From the NCBI RefSeq assembly GCF_033807575.1, contig NC_084705.1, positions 15,742,019 to 15,806,018 of the forward strand: a stretch of DNA of 64,000 bases. Reading direction: 5' to 3'. Origin of the DNA: Cydia pomonella. Lineage: Eukaryota; Arthropoda; Insecta; Lepidoptera; Tortricidae. Positions 9,290 to 19,794 of the stretch are shown here, one piece after another (position 1 is the stretch's first letter; every line of letters starts with the position of its first letter). The notes beneath the pieces are model-generated. The model did no database searches. It saw only the letters and a program-made list of their open reading frames with translations, and was not told the DNA's origin. A program made the translations under genes and the position numbers.

Positions 9290-10214
9290 CTCTGACTTCG
9301 CAGTAGAAAACTAATTTGTTTTGTTCTACTACCGAGTTCCGAATAAAGTAATCCGTTAAATCCTATTGCAATGTATAAAATTTGATTAAAAATTATGAGA
9401 TTAGGCCAAACGGGTCTTATAACTCTTATAATATTACCAGGAGAATGAATGCAGTGTATAATTGTTTAAATGAAACGGCCATAGCATGCTCATTGATATA
9501 TTCAAAACGAAGGAATTTCAAAGAGAGCACTGATGGCCTAGCGTTAGGTAAGTACCACGTACCACAAAATGAGCTAGTAAGTAGTTTCTGAAATTACTGA
9601 AATGTTTTAAGTGCAAGAAAAACGTGTAATACTAGACACAAAAACGATTCCAGTCTATGGTTCCTTAATACTGTACAGAAATATCAGTGAGACTGCAAGT
9701 TTTCTGAATAATAAGTAATTTACAAACCGAGGAAAGGTTTATAAAAAATCCAAATGAAATGTTTAAGCTTTGTGTCCACTTTAGCTAGTGACATCTCGTA
9801 TGCGATAGAAGAACTCAAACTGTAAGGTGGCGAGTAGCCGAACTAACCATAGGTATATCTGTCAATAATGTTGGCTCCACATGATAACTTTACACGCTCG
9901 AAAAAAGTATCTAAAGGACTCAGCAAGGAGGTTACATTGTTAAATACGACTAAATTACGTAGGTCGTTTTCGAGTATGTTGACGGCAAAGTAAAAACTTG
10001 TTTTTAATTTCGTCGTAATGCTTATATTCTGTCCCTCGCTCCCTGTCACGCATATAGCAATTCAATCCAGTATTTTTAAATAATGGCATTTGTAAAATGG
10101 GACAATTTTGCCAGCGTCAAGGTTGAACGATCAAATTTATATAAAGATTTCACCATATAAAAATGTGCTCGTAAAGCATGACGTTGTACGGTGATTGCTC
10201 ATAGTAAAGTGATA
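9290..10214. other. No gene recognised
   Basis: AT-rich. Short frames at 9382-9591 (+) and 9843-10049 (-) have no recognisable motif and no splice or codon support. No repeat match was noticed within this window. Confidence 0.3.
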
Positions 10215-10343
10215 GCAGCGGGCTAAGCACGGTCGCATTTTTATCGCCTGTCACCATGCCTGTTACGTTCTAATAGGTATGTAAGTGCGAAAGTGACAGG
10301 CATAGTGACAAATGATAAAAATGCAACCATGCTGCCACCGCTG
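10215..10343. mobile_element. MITE with 'CAGCGG...GCATTTTTATC' inverted repeats
   Basis: Left arm CAGCGGGCTAAGCACGGTCG then CATTTTTATC; right arm GATAAAAATGCAACCATGCT then GCCACCGCTG. The interior also pairs: GTGACAGGCATAGTGACA with TGTCACCATGCCTG. About 130 bp and almost fully palindromic. Typical of abundant lepidopteran MITEs. Confidence 0.75.
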
Positions 10344-10818
10344 GACTTTACAAATTTAATAGCTACGATGGATTGCCGGGCTTCCTATAATTCCTTACTA
10401 ATACCTCACTAAAACCTCTTTAGTTAATAAAACATTCATATATCATTCAGATACTTTATTTAACGTATATAAATTTGACTAACATTAGAAAAAAATCATA
10501 ACGTTTGTGTTATAAATATTACAATAATGTCCTTCCCCTCCAAAGTGTGCCAGCGCCACTAGGTAAACACCACATTTTTATAGGAATATAACGCTATGGT
10601 GGCGCTTAACTCTGTCGCAGTGTAAATGCAATCAGTTTTCGTGTGCTGTCGCCATTTGTATGGTTGGTGTACACACTGTCGTGTCGGATAAAGCTAATTC
10701 TGCTTGACATTTGCAATGTCAAATTGGGCTAACATAGGTCAATCTAAAGTATGGACGGTAGAGAAAGGACGACAATCTCTTATGGCAGAACTATTGCAAA
10801 AGTGACCAGCTTTCAGCT

Positions 10819-10955
10819 TTAACCCTTTGAACGCCAAGCAAAATAAAATAAAAGCGTCGTTATCTAGTCCACAGCGCCATGGCAACTATAGGTGTCATGA
10901 CGTACGCTGTCAAAGTAAACTTTTTTTCAAGTAAGGGTTAGGTACAAAAGGTTAA
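10819..10955. mobile_element. TTAA MITE a (CCCTTTGAACGCC type)
   Basis: TTAA at 10819-10822, then CCCTTTGAACGCCAAGC; the right end is ACAAAAGG followed by TTAA at 10952-10955. Internal motifs GGCAACTATAGGTGTCATG and ACGCTGTCAAAGTAAAC match the copy at 11507-11704. TTAA targets and CCC termini are known marks of the piggyBac superfamily, so a piggyBac-type MITE is inferred. Confidence 0.7.
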
Positions 10956-11052
10956 AGCTGCCCCTCCCCATTTCATCTCTATATTATTATACGTATATGA
11001 TTCATGTAATATTCATGAGCCTACCTAGCGCCACCGGAGAGATTAGGAACTA

Positions 11053-11180
11053 TTAACCCTTTACCAGGCTGACAGTTCAAAAATGACAATCGAATGTCAG
11101 TCTTACTCATTGAAAATAGAACACATGTTTGAAGAGCCGCATGTGGGAAATATATATTCCTTAGCCTGGTAAAGGGTTAA
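11053..11180. mobile_element. TTAA MITE b (CCCTTTACCAGGC type)
   Basis: TTAA at 11053-11056 and 11177-11180 enclose 120 bp with the inverted termini CCCTTTACCAGGCT and AGCCTGGTAAAGGG. The same termini bound the 780-bp element at 15983-16762, which is a larger relative. Confidence 0.75.
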
Positions 11181-11379
11181 CCTTTTCAACGCTTTCTCCC
11201 TCGCATCAAAATATGGCATACACGCCAATATGTCAACTATTGAGAAACGAATTTAAACCTTATCTGTCAACAGTAAAATTGCTTTGACAGCGTCTGCCAT
11301 GACCTCTTTAGTGGTCGTTGGCGTGGTAGGCACGACAGCACACGACCACTTTAGTGGCTCTTGGCGTTCAAAAGGTTAA
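11177..11379. mobile_element. TTAA MITE c (CCTTTTCAACGC type)
   Basis: Shares the TTAA at 11177-11180 with MITE b and ends with GGCGTTCAAAAGG plus TTAA at 11376-11379. The interior holds GCTTTGACAGCGTCTGCCAT and GGCACGACAGC, related to MITE a and MITE d in the opposite orientation. About 195 bp. Confidence 0.7.
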
Positions 11380-11502
11380 AGCTGAAAGCTGGTTACTTTT
11401 GCAATAGTTCTGTCATAAGAGATTTTCGTCCTTTCTCTACCGTCTATGGACGCAGAATGGGTGATAGGTTAGGATGAGCGAAAACGAGATATGCAGTACA
11501 GA

Positions 11503-11708
11503 TTAACATTCTGAACGCCAAAAATACCTAAAATCGTCGTTACTTGTCGTACCCACAGGGCCAAGGACACCTATAGGTGTTCTGGCAGACGCTGTCAAAG
11601 TAACCTTCACACTTTCGAATACCTAAGGTTTACATTGGCCCCCTTGCGCCCGGGATTTTGGTGTTTGACTGATGTTGTGTTTATGACATAAAGCATTCAA
11701 AGGGTTAA
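11503..11708. mobile_element. TTAA MITE d
   Basis: TTAA at 11503-11506, then CATTCTGAACGCC; the right end is GCATTCAAAGGG with TTAA at 11705-11708. It includes GTCGTACCCACAGGGCCA and TTGCGCCCGGGATTTTGG. This is the best single copy of the family and the reference for the disrupted copy at 25060-25960. Confidence 0.72.
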
Positions 11709-11713
11709 TGTAT

Positions 11714-12055
11714 GGGTATCAAAGAGAATTTGAAATAGAGGTGGATTGTAAAAAAAAAAACTTTGTAACCACGATAAATTAGGTACTGCAATTTTCCGAC
11801 ACATGATTAAAACTTTTAGAACGCCATTTGACTTTGATCATTATTCTTTCACTGATATATGTTAAATTTGTTAATGAATAAATCTAATAGATCAAAAGCC
11901 AAATGCATGGTATCGTTTCGAGCGATGGCGCCACAACCTTTAGCCGATGCTCGGTATGATGTTGCCACTTTTTATTCGTGCGTTCCAAAAGTTTTAATCA
12001 TATGTCGAAAGATGGCAGTAACTTTACTGTGGCTACAAAATTTGCCCTTTGGTAA
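11714..12055. mobile_element. MITE of the 'AGAGGTGGATTGT' family, copy 2
   Basis: Starts GGTATCAAAGAGAATTTGAA, five bases after MITE d. The interior has ACACATGATTAAAACTTTTA, TATTCTTTCACTGATATA and AAAGATGGCAGTAACTTTAC. The right end has lost the ACAATCCACC block but keeps CTTTGGTAAT. Short frames inside (for example 11859-12062) are shadows of this repeat. Confidence 0.7.
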
Positions 12056-12139
12056 TATGTAGTCGCCATTATATATATCGGAGCGGCCAAGATACTCACA
12101 AATATCTGAACATGCCTCTATTGTCAAGGCGTTAGAGTG

Positions 12140-12350
12140 CATGTTTCGATTTTTTTGTGCACTTCGGCCGCTTCGTTATGAACGGTTTCAGCCTAGCGTA
12201 TACGGCCCTTACAGCGATACGAGCTTATACGCGCGTTACATTTCCCTGCATTTGCTTTTTACGGGCATACGCGCGCGTTACTTTTACCTACATTTAGTCT
12301 ATACCAGCTTACGCGCGCGTACACGTACGCTTGTATAAAACGCTAATCGG
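12140..12350. repeat. Local repeats with alternating CG/CA tracts
   Basis: Three diverged units carry ACGCGCGTTAC, ACGCGCGCGTTACTT and ACGCGCGCGTACACGTACG at about 12229, 12270 and 12310, spaced about 40 bases apart. Alternating purine-pyrimidine of this kind stands out in an AT-rich background. No gene is seen. Confidence 0.55.
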
Positions 12351-12540
12351 AAACGGCCGTATACCTCATGGTGACACGCGACTATTAGTATATCTAAATT
12401 GACCAACGTAGACCCGATACGTACTTCGGACGTAAGTATGGAGTTCTCTACCGTCCATAGACGTAAGGTTAATGTACTAAGGGGGTTAATATTACGGCTT
12501 TGTTGATTAATGCGTTGTTTATGGTCACCAAAAACGATTT

Positions 12541-12655
12541 TCACGGTAGACCATCGAGGTCTACCGCGAAAATCGAAATTTCTCTATCCGCCATTGTATC
12601 GCTCGTTTTTGCAAGAGTGATAGACGGATAGCAAAATTTTGATTTTCGCGGTAGG
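12541..12655. mobile_element. Palindromic MITE-like sequence
   Basis: GGTCTACCGCGAAAATCGAA near the left pairs with GATTTTCGCGGTAGGC near the right, and CTCTATCCGCC with GACGGATAG. About 115 bp and no coding. Confidence 0.6.
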
Positions 12656-12673
12656 CACTTCATTCTGATTTTT

Positions 12674-12770
12674 TTAACCCTTTGAACGCCAATAACACCT
12701 AAAGGCGTCGTCGCTCGTCGTGCCCACAGTGCCACGACGCTGTGGGCACGACTAGTAACGACGACTTTAG
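12674..12770. mobile_element. TTAA MITE e, left half collapsed into a hairpin
   Basis: TTAA at 12674-12677 followed by CCCTTTGAACGCCAATAAC. After GTCGTGCCCACAGTG the sequence turns back on itself: CGCTGTGGGCACGAC, then CGACGACTTTA. The right end of the MITE family is missing, so this is a fold-back of the left half. Confidence 0.6.
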
Positions 12771-13540
12771 AAATATAATACTGCATTCCCTTTTACCATA
12801 ATTATACCTTATATAAACGATTTTGTAACGCTACTATGTAAACTAAATAAAAAAGAATTTAAAAATCTTGCCCTTGATTCCACTCTAATAATAGGACGTA
12901 CAGTAACGTACGTCTGAAATATACACTACCTTAATATATGGGCAATAAAGTCGTGTACACATATTTTTGGCACTTTTTTTGTATCGATATTTTCAGACGT
13001 GCCCGTACTATTGTCATTCGTTTGCATATCTCACGTACACAGACCATTTGTCACAGTTAAAGCTTTCACTACTTAAATTTATTTTTTAGGAAATTTCATG
13101 TCACCGGTGAGTGACGTTAATCAGTCCGCTAATTGCGGTTGGTGCGACTGGCCCTTAGTATCGCTTTCAGACTTCGGTTACTAGACATCTCAGTCATTCA
13201 TTTTCTTCTTGGTCGAATCATCAATTACATAATCAGTTTACCTATTCTCTTTCAGCCTTTTACATTAATATATTATATTATCTATACGACTTTGTATTGT
13301 CTCGCCGACTGCATCACATTTCCTTACGATAAGTTTCCTTCCTGTCTATAAGTGATCGATATACTCGTATCACAGGCCATTTACATTATATACAGCTTAT
13401 ATAAGTATTACATTTTAAGTGCAATTTCCAAGGCCTCTGCATGCTGCTAATGTAATACTAGTTATTTTTTACGGTCACCAAAAACGTACCAAGAAGTTAT
13501 CTGTAACCGTACGCATTGTTATCCAATCCATTATTATAGT
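12771..13540. other. No gene recognised
   Basis: AT-rich. A small palindrome (ACGTACAGTAACGTACGT) lies near 12896. The + frame at 13133-13351 is hydrophobic but shows no motif or splice support. Confidence 0.3.
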
Positions 13541-13544
13541 TAAC

Positions 13545-14003
13545 CATCTTCTACCTGCGACTTCGTCTGCGTGGGATGATGATGATGATTGATAAAAACT
13601 ATCCTATTATCTATAGCGGTGGTGGCCGAGTGGATATGACGTTCGACTTTCAATCCGAAGGTCGCGGGTTCAAATCCTGGCTCGTACCAATGAGTTTTTC
13701 GGAACTTATGTACGAAATGTCATTTGATATTTACCACCAGCTTTTCGGTGAAGGAAAACATCGTGAGGAAACCTGCATACATCTGCGAAGAAATTCAAAG
13801 GTGTATGTGAAGTCCCCAATCCGCATTGGGCTAGCGTGGGGACTATAGCCCGAGCCCTCTCGCGCATGAGAGGAGGCCTGTGCCCAGCAGTGGGACGTAT
13901 ATAGGCTGAATTATTTATTTTATTATTATATTATCTTCCTCGGGCCTCAAACTACCTCCAGAACAAATTTTATCTAAAGCGGTTTAAGCGTGAAGTGGTA
14001 ACT

Positions 14004-14037
<34 letters not shown>

Positions 14038-14060
14038 CAGACGGACGGAAAGCCGAACCT
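13545..14060 (+). mobile_element. RTE-type 3' tail split by a SINE
   Basis: The pieces CTGCGACTTCGTCTGCGTGG and AAAACTATCCTATTATCT (13555-13612), then CTTCCTCGGGCCTCAAACTA and AAGCGGTTTAAGCGTGAAG (13935-13993), are the two halves of a common lepidopteran 3'-tail repeat. A SINE with an 8-bp duplication separates them. A (GA)n run and ACAGACGGACGG close it at about 14005-14050. Related fragments lie at 18363-18480 and 20395-20530. Confidence 0.65.
13613..13928 (+). repeat. SINE type 2 with an alternative tail
   Basis: The tRNA-like head GGTGGCCGAGTGGATATGAC and B-box GGTCGCGGGTTCAAATCC are followed by the shared core (GAGTTTTTCGGAACTTATGT, GTGAAGGAAAACATCGTGAG). It then switches to a different 3' part (CAATCCGCATTGGGCTAGCG, CCAGCAGTGGGACGTATATA) absent from the copy at 27249-27574. 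Target duplication TATTATCT at 13605-13612 and 13929-13936. The 90-aa frame through it is not a gene. Confidence 0.85.
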
Positions 14061-14699
14061 AATATAGACATAAAATAGCTACATACTCGTAGTCTTAGCC
14101 TACAGGTACAGTTGACATAAAAGTGTTTAAGAGGTTCACCGAGCCACAGGTAGCTGTGTTGGTCGCTATAATGCATGCTACTTGTAAGAAGTTAGTGTTA
14201 CAGCTTAAAGTGAATCGTACAACCTTAACATCCATACACGCAATAAGCAGCTGCTATTTGCGTTTTCTGGGTCTAAACAGGCGTAAAAAAGTCTTTTAGA
14301 GCTCCTTATATCGGAAAAGAAAATAATACTTCACACTTATGAGACGCTATTGTAGATCCTGTAGTTACAAACGAGTTACATCTTAATAATGATGTTACTG
14401 GAGTCTTACAAGCTAAACCTATAGCTTAGCAAGTACCTATAACGACATCCTAAGGTGACTAATTAATCAATAAATAAAATAAAAACTATACATTATAACG
14501 TAGGTACTTAACAAAAATAGACAGAATTATTACACAATATTGTCATTATGTTGGTATTTATGCACTTAGTACAGAACTTCTCGTATATTGTTTCTTCTTC
14601 TCTAAAATTTAATAAGGTGGGCAGCAAATATTAAAATGGTATACTTTATGAATTGTATATACAGAAGTCAATCACAATGTAATAAATTAACTGTGATGA

Positions 14700-14765
14700 T
14701 GAACTGTGGCCATCGTGGGACTCGAACCCACACCTCTGGATTGCCGATCCGAAATTTGTATCATA
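14700..14765 (-). repeat. tRNA-like fragment
   Basis: GTGGGACTCGAACCCACACC followed by TCTGGATTGCCGATCC resembles the T arm and anticodon side of a tRNA on the minus strand. The acceptor and D arms do not fold, so it is a SINE or tRNA relic. Flanking 14060-14700 and 14770-15650 show nothing else except a weak inverted repeat around TGTGCATTAGAACAG / TTCTAATGCACA (15384-15460). Confidence 0.5.
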
Positions 14766-15650
14766 CTTTTATAATAAGAGTCCCTTTAAAATATGAATAA
14801 TAAAATAAGTATATAGTTATTGACAGTGTTATTAATTTCGCCGTCAAAATTTGCAGAGAACGTTATCAATGGACAACAATATTTACATTCATCTTTTCGC
14901 CATTATATTTCACTCCAAAAGGCAAGCTTGGATCACAAAAAAATGCAACCTGAGTAGATAGTAGCAAAGGAAAAAAAATTTACAATAACCTCATCAAGTG
15001 TTACAAATGTTGTCCAAAAAAAGCTGAAAGGCTCATCTATATAGGTCTAATACTTAAGGAGTAATACTTATAGATACTTAATTTACGCTATTATAGCATG
15101 CACTCGTCTACATCTTATTTCTTCCACTAAACCTATTGTCATGTCATATATGTAAGTAAGTAGAATTAAACCCTCAAAAGTACCCTAGAAGTGACTTTAA
15201 TACTACATACAAGTTTAAGGTTGACATAATATATATCAGGACGATACAAGAAAAAAGGGCCTTTCTCTAATTGGTAAAAAGGAATGCTTTTCTTACTACT
15301 ACTACTACTAAACACATACCATGGGCAATCGTCATAGTCTCAATTTATGGATCCCATGAATTAATCACACAATAAAAATGTCTGTGCATTAGAACAGAGT
15401 ATATCCACAGAACGTAACATTCTGATATACCATGTCCGGATGATACTGTCTTCTAATGCACAATATAGTTGTTTTATTAGGCAATATGGAGAATTAATAA
15501 TAAATAGGCAAACTTATACTAATACATTTAAGGGTACATTGTCTTGTTTGCTTCAGGTTCGATCTTATAGGCTGGTCACACATATTGAAAGTAGATACCC
15601 GCATCTCTGAAAAAGAAATTGTGCGTTTTAGTTTTGGTTACGCTTACCTA

Positions 15651-15769
15651 GGGTGACTGCTATAGTTATTGGCCACTCCTAACAAATCAGGAAGAAAGAA
15701 GCCAATTGAAGTCTTATTGTTATGAGTGGCCAATTCCTATGTAGTGGCCAATAACTATAGCAGTCACCC
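15651..15769. mobile_element. 119-bp MITE with 28-bp perfect inverted repeats and TA duplication
   Basis: GGGTGACTGCTATAGTTATT then GGCCACT at the left is perfectly mirrored at the right. The flanks are TA on both sides (15649-15650 and 15770-15771). TA duplications point to Tc1/mariner-type mobilisation, by inference. Confidence 0.82.
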
Positions 15770-15982
15770 TACTTAATTTATTTTTTATACATGAAACAAG
15801 CGTTTCAAATTTAGTGCTCTCTAAATATTTTAATTTCAAATTATTTATTTTCAACCATGTACACAAACACATACAATACGTACCTACATAAAATAAAGTA
15901 ACACACAGTCATAATACCTACAACTTTGGGAACAAATCAAATCATATTATTAAATATTTTGATTTGTGTTTTTTTTTATTAA

Positions 15983-16762
15983 CCCTTTACCAGGCCCCGA
16001 AGAACCAGCGTGTCTTAATACGTACTTTATATGCTGTTGCAACCGTATTGAACGCCTTGTAAAAAATGTATTTATGAACGTCGGAGATCTTCCTTTAAAC
16101 CAGAAATAAAAATGTGGGTTAAGGTTATCCCATCGCCTGTCTAAGTAATGAACTGTCATACTAGATTTTGTCTTATTATATTCTTGATCAGGCCAAGGGA
16201 TATATTCCACCCACATCTTATATCGGTTATAATAGTCAAGGTTTAACTCCAAATCTCCTACGAAACATTATATCAATCACTGAAAAAAAATCACTTACTT
16301 ACGTGAGTTTTTATGACATGACAAGACAATTTACCGGGCCATGGGAAATATAGCTCCCACACAGTTAAACTCTAATAAGGCCATGGGATAATGTCAACCC
16401 ACACCCTAATTCTGGTCATACACAATAATGCATGAATATTTAGCAATGTTTCCGATTACATTAGCTTTCAACACTCAAAATCTACAAAATATCAAAAAAT
16501 TGTTCGACCTATGTACTTCTGTTTCATAGAAATTATGAAAAGTGTTCGAATTTCTCCGTAGTTTACTGAAATTAGCGTTCAAGTGAATTTAAACGGCTGC
16601 CAAAGATATATTACGCAATTTAGAAGCGTGTTGTGAATGAAGATCATAAAATAATATTTTCAGGGATTGACAAAATATTTTGTAGGTGGTTTGGAGTTAA
16701 AACCTGACTACGGTAACCGATATAAGATGTGGGTGAAATATATCCCTTGGCCTGGTAAAGGG
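15983..16762. mobile_element. 780-bp TTAA element with repeated internal modules
   Basis: TTAA at 15979-15982 and 16763-16766; termini CCCTTTACCAGGCC and GGCCTGGTAAAGGG. The right arm (about 16655-16760) is an inverted copy of 16188-16290. A module like GGCCAAGGGATATATTCCAC then CCACATCTTATATC recurs at about 16106-16141, 16186-16225, 16338-16365, 16378-16415 and 16712-16757 in both orientations. Longer frames such as 15950-16252 run through these modules and lack any transposase motif. Confidence 0.72.
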
Positions 16763-16769
16763 TTAAGTA

Positions 16770-18360
16770 GTCACAGTAGTAAGTCGACATAGTAAGTAGT
16801 ATAATATAAATTATAAACTGAAAAATACAGTCTGTGGCATGCGCAAAACTCAACGCAGTCGGCGATCATTTTAGACTGCTACTCGCTAGACCTGATCGCT
16901 TCAGTGAGTGTAAAATTAAAGGGAGTTAAAAGCGACGAAAGAGCTTGTCAGACTGTCTTCTCTTATAGATGGACTTCCCGACAATGACCTTTACCGAAAT
17001 TCAACAGCGTAAAACACAATAAGTCCAAATTCATTTAAATATCAGTAATTACGTACCACAAGGCAAAACAGCTCCTTGTCGATATATGTGGGCCTGGTCG
17101 CAATGGGAGGGCACAACGTGTCGTCATGGAGGCCCTCGGGAAAGACTTTCAGTAAATCTCCACGATCATTTATTTATTACAATATGTACACAAGTACATC
17201 ACATTATATTTGTTTTTCTTGATTTTATAACAATCATCTTAAAACCGTGGCATACCCTTGGATATTCTGTCATCTTGATTTATAATTAAAAAAATAACTT
17301 TTTCGCATTTTCGGGCCCAATTTTTAGCTGGTCAACTTTTTTTTCTATGAAATATTAATGTCTACCTCTATGAGTACATAATATAATTAAACGGATCGTT
17401 TATTTCAATGAAATATAAAATAAAAATACATATTGTATGTGTTTGCGCCATACGACTACATATAGTTGAACCGAATTCTAAGACTGCCTCTTCGTCTTAG
17501 ACGCTAAGAGTACTGGTTGCACAATAAAGTACTTAATAAGAAAGTATCTAATAAATTAAAAAGTTACTTAAGAGAAAAATTACTGCCTTAGGTGAGACTT
17601 GAACTCACGGCCCATGGATCGTTCGCAAACATTTCTGTTTAATAATAATTTTTAATTTCGTTAGTATGTTATGAAATGTTAAGAACGCAAACATTTGATT
17701 TATATAAACGTTATTATGAATGTCCATTTGACTTTGAGATTAGAGAACGAGTGATGTAGCACGGTAATATTACCTATTAGGTACCACAATATGTACATAT
17801 TTATTAATAAACATACCTTATGACAGCAATCTTTTTTTCAGGAGCAGTTCCGCTGAACACTTCATTCCTCTGGTTTCGTTTGCATATCATTACACAAATT
17901 TTCACTGCAAGTATTATACAATATATATTTAAATTATCATGTTTATATACATACAAGTACATATAAGTTTTGGGTCATTATATATAACAAGTAATATTTA
18001 CAAATGATAGATGTCCATTAGGATATAATACTAGCGTCTCTAATTATCGAATCTTGTAAATTACAATTGTTTATCTCGCTTTCGAATTTATTAATGATCT
18101 GCCGGTAGGGTGCAGAGTAAAATATACTAACTTTGTAAATCAGCAGCACCGTGGGTCTTGGCCTCCAGTACAGGATACGCAACTCGCGTTGTTTTGCGCG
18201 ACTTCTCGCATAGCATCGTTGCTCAAAATTCGGACTCTTCCTCCAACGAAACCTGATTTAATATAAAACTGTTTTAGGTACCTATCGAAGTCTAGTTATT
18301 ATTTATTATTAGTTACCCTCTTAATTAAGTAATATTTTTTATATTGCATTTATTTAAGTA
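16770..18360. other. No gene recognised; one tRNA-like fragment
   Basis: AT-rich. On the minus strand at about 17590-17625 AGGTGAGACTTGAACTCACG then GCCCATGGATC resembles a tRNA-like SINE head. 17040-17140 (ACGTACCACAAGGCAAAACA) is G+C-richer and may be a transposon fragment, not identified. Confidence 0.3.
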
Positions 18361-18362
18361 CT

Positions 18363-18480
18363 AGTTTCTGCCCTCGACTTCGTCCGCGTAGACGTAGAAT
18401 GATGATGAATCATAGAAACTATCCTGTTGTCCTTCTCCGGCTCTGAAACAATCTCCGTACCAAATTTTACACAGAGTTTA
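18363..18480 (+). repeat. RTE-type 3' tail fragment
   Basis: CTCGACTTCGTCCGCGTAGA, AAACTATCCTGTTGTCCTTC and CCGTACCAAATTTTACACAG follow the order of the tail repeat at 13545-14060. Confidence 0.6.
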
Positions 18481-18590
18481 TTTTTTATTTTATTGATTCA
18501 AAAAATTTACACAGCATTACAGCAAACTAATACACTGTGAAATTTTTAATAGACAGTATTTATACAAACTAGGTAGGTACATGATACAGT

Positions 18591-19170
18591 CTAGAAAGGA
18601 AAATAAAAAACAGAAGATTCTCGCTTATCCATCGTCTCACAGAACTTCATACATTCTTTACACATATCCATCCTACTACTTGCAAATACATTACATTCCG
18701 GTGCTGATGCGAGGAGCGCGATATATTGTAGAGCGCGGACAAGTGGTGATTTGCCATGGGACATAGTGCGTGTTTTAGGCACCGCTAATAGGTGACGAAT
18801 TCGTGGTCGGAAATTAAATTGGGCCTTAGCCACAAATGGAACGAACAGGCGTACGAGCTGTGCAACCAGTTCAGGGCAGTCCGAGTTCCACCGTAAGACG
18901 TTACATACAGTAGTCAATAGCCCGTAGTTACGCCTCACCTCTAAGGAATTAAACCCTAAAACGCCAAGCAGGAACTTTGATGGGTACAAATATGCTATAA
19001 CGCTTTCTGGATTTTTTCCATAAGCAAGACGAGTGAGACGAGTTATTATCGCATTTATAATATTTATAATATATATACCTAGTAAGAATGGTAAAAGTGT
19101 GTAGATTATCGTAAAAAAAAAAAAACAAAATGAAATATATATTAAACAATGGCGACGCCTTTTCGAGAGA
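18591..19170 (-). pseudogene. LINE ORF2 C-terminal remnant (Jockey/RTE-like)
   Basis: The minus-strand frame contains LGFNSLEVRRNYGLLTTVCN, then DCPELVAQLVRLFVP, RIRHLLAVPKTRTMSHGKSP, VRALQYIALLASAPECNVFA and CKECMKFCE. This is the typical end of lepidopteran non-LTR ORF2: LGFNSLExRR, VPxxRT, SPxxRAL, PECDxF, CLxFCE. The hydrophobic N-terminal stretch (IYTLLPFLLGIYIINIINAI) is AT-rich sequence upstream and not a membrane protein. No catalytic RT motif remains. The frame is open for 208 codons but lacks the rest of the element. Confidence 0.72.
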
Positions 19171-19794
19171 AAGAAACATTTTTTAATTCTGAGTTCTAAA
19201 CTTTGACTAGCACTCAATTATACTTTAGGACCCTGGGCGGGAAATGGATTACCTACACAATGATACTTGAGACCGTGTGATCGACAAGAACAAACTCATC
19301 TCCACTTTAGGAAGTTGTAAGGTAATGCCCTAATATATATTTTTTACATCTAATACCTTTGGTATTGTTTCCTTGTATACCTATATACCACTGTAACTTG
19401 GAATACGACTCGCAAAATGCTATTAGTACAACCCACTTGTGGGGCTATTTAGAATTTTGATAACGGGTATCCATATTATGTAAAGCTTACCGTTTGTATT
19501 TTGTACCATCGTAATGGAAGACGGGAGTTAAATCAAAAGCGCAACTACATACATACATGCATAAGCAACATATGGACGTGTTTAATAAGATAACTTTGTC
19601 AAGTTTACATGATCAGTAAAAAAACCTATTCTGGTCAATTCTATTCAGTTTGCGAAGAATGCCTATTCAGTATATATTATGTATACTTTTTTATTCACAC
19701 TGATTAAATTTACGAAGTTTATTTAATTTCTAAGAGTGGCGAAAGTACGTCCAATAAAAACCTCTCAAGTCTCCACATATAAATTAGTTTTCTA

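Larger units (their letters stand above)
10751..11449. mobile_element. TIR element with three TTAA-type MITEs inserted in it
   Basis: The outer arms 10751-10820 and about 11377-11449 are inverted copies of each other: ATGGACGGTAGAGAAAGGAC and CTTATGGCAGAACTATTGCA on the left, their complements on the right. About 75 bp on each side lies outside the nested MITEs. A paralogue at 41895-42068 lacks the nested insertions. No transposase frame is present. Confidence 0.75.

Noticed and set aside
13576..13848. 90-aa ORF as a gene
   Set aside because: It runs entirely through a SINE with head, core and target duplication.
15950..16252. 100-aa minus-strand ORF as a transposase
   Set aside because: No DDD/DDE or other catalytic pattern; the frame is made of repeated modules of the TTAA element and crosses its boundary.
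18949..18975. TTAA followed by ACCCTAAAACGCC as another TTAA MITE end
   Set aside because: These bases are in-frame LINE codons (LGFNSLE on the minus strand); no right end exists.
18591..19217. 208-aa protein with transmembrane segments
   Set aside because: The C-terminal half is clearly LINE ORF2, and the hydrophobic N-terminus comes from AT-rich sequence upstream.
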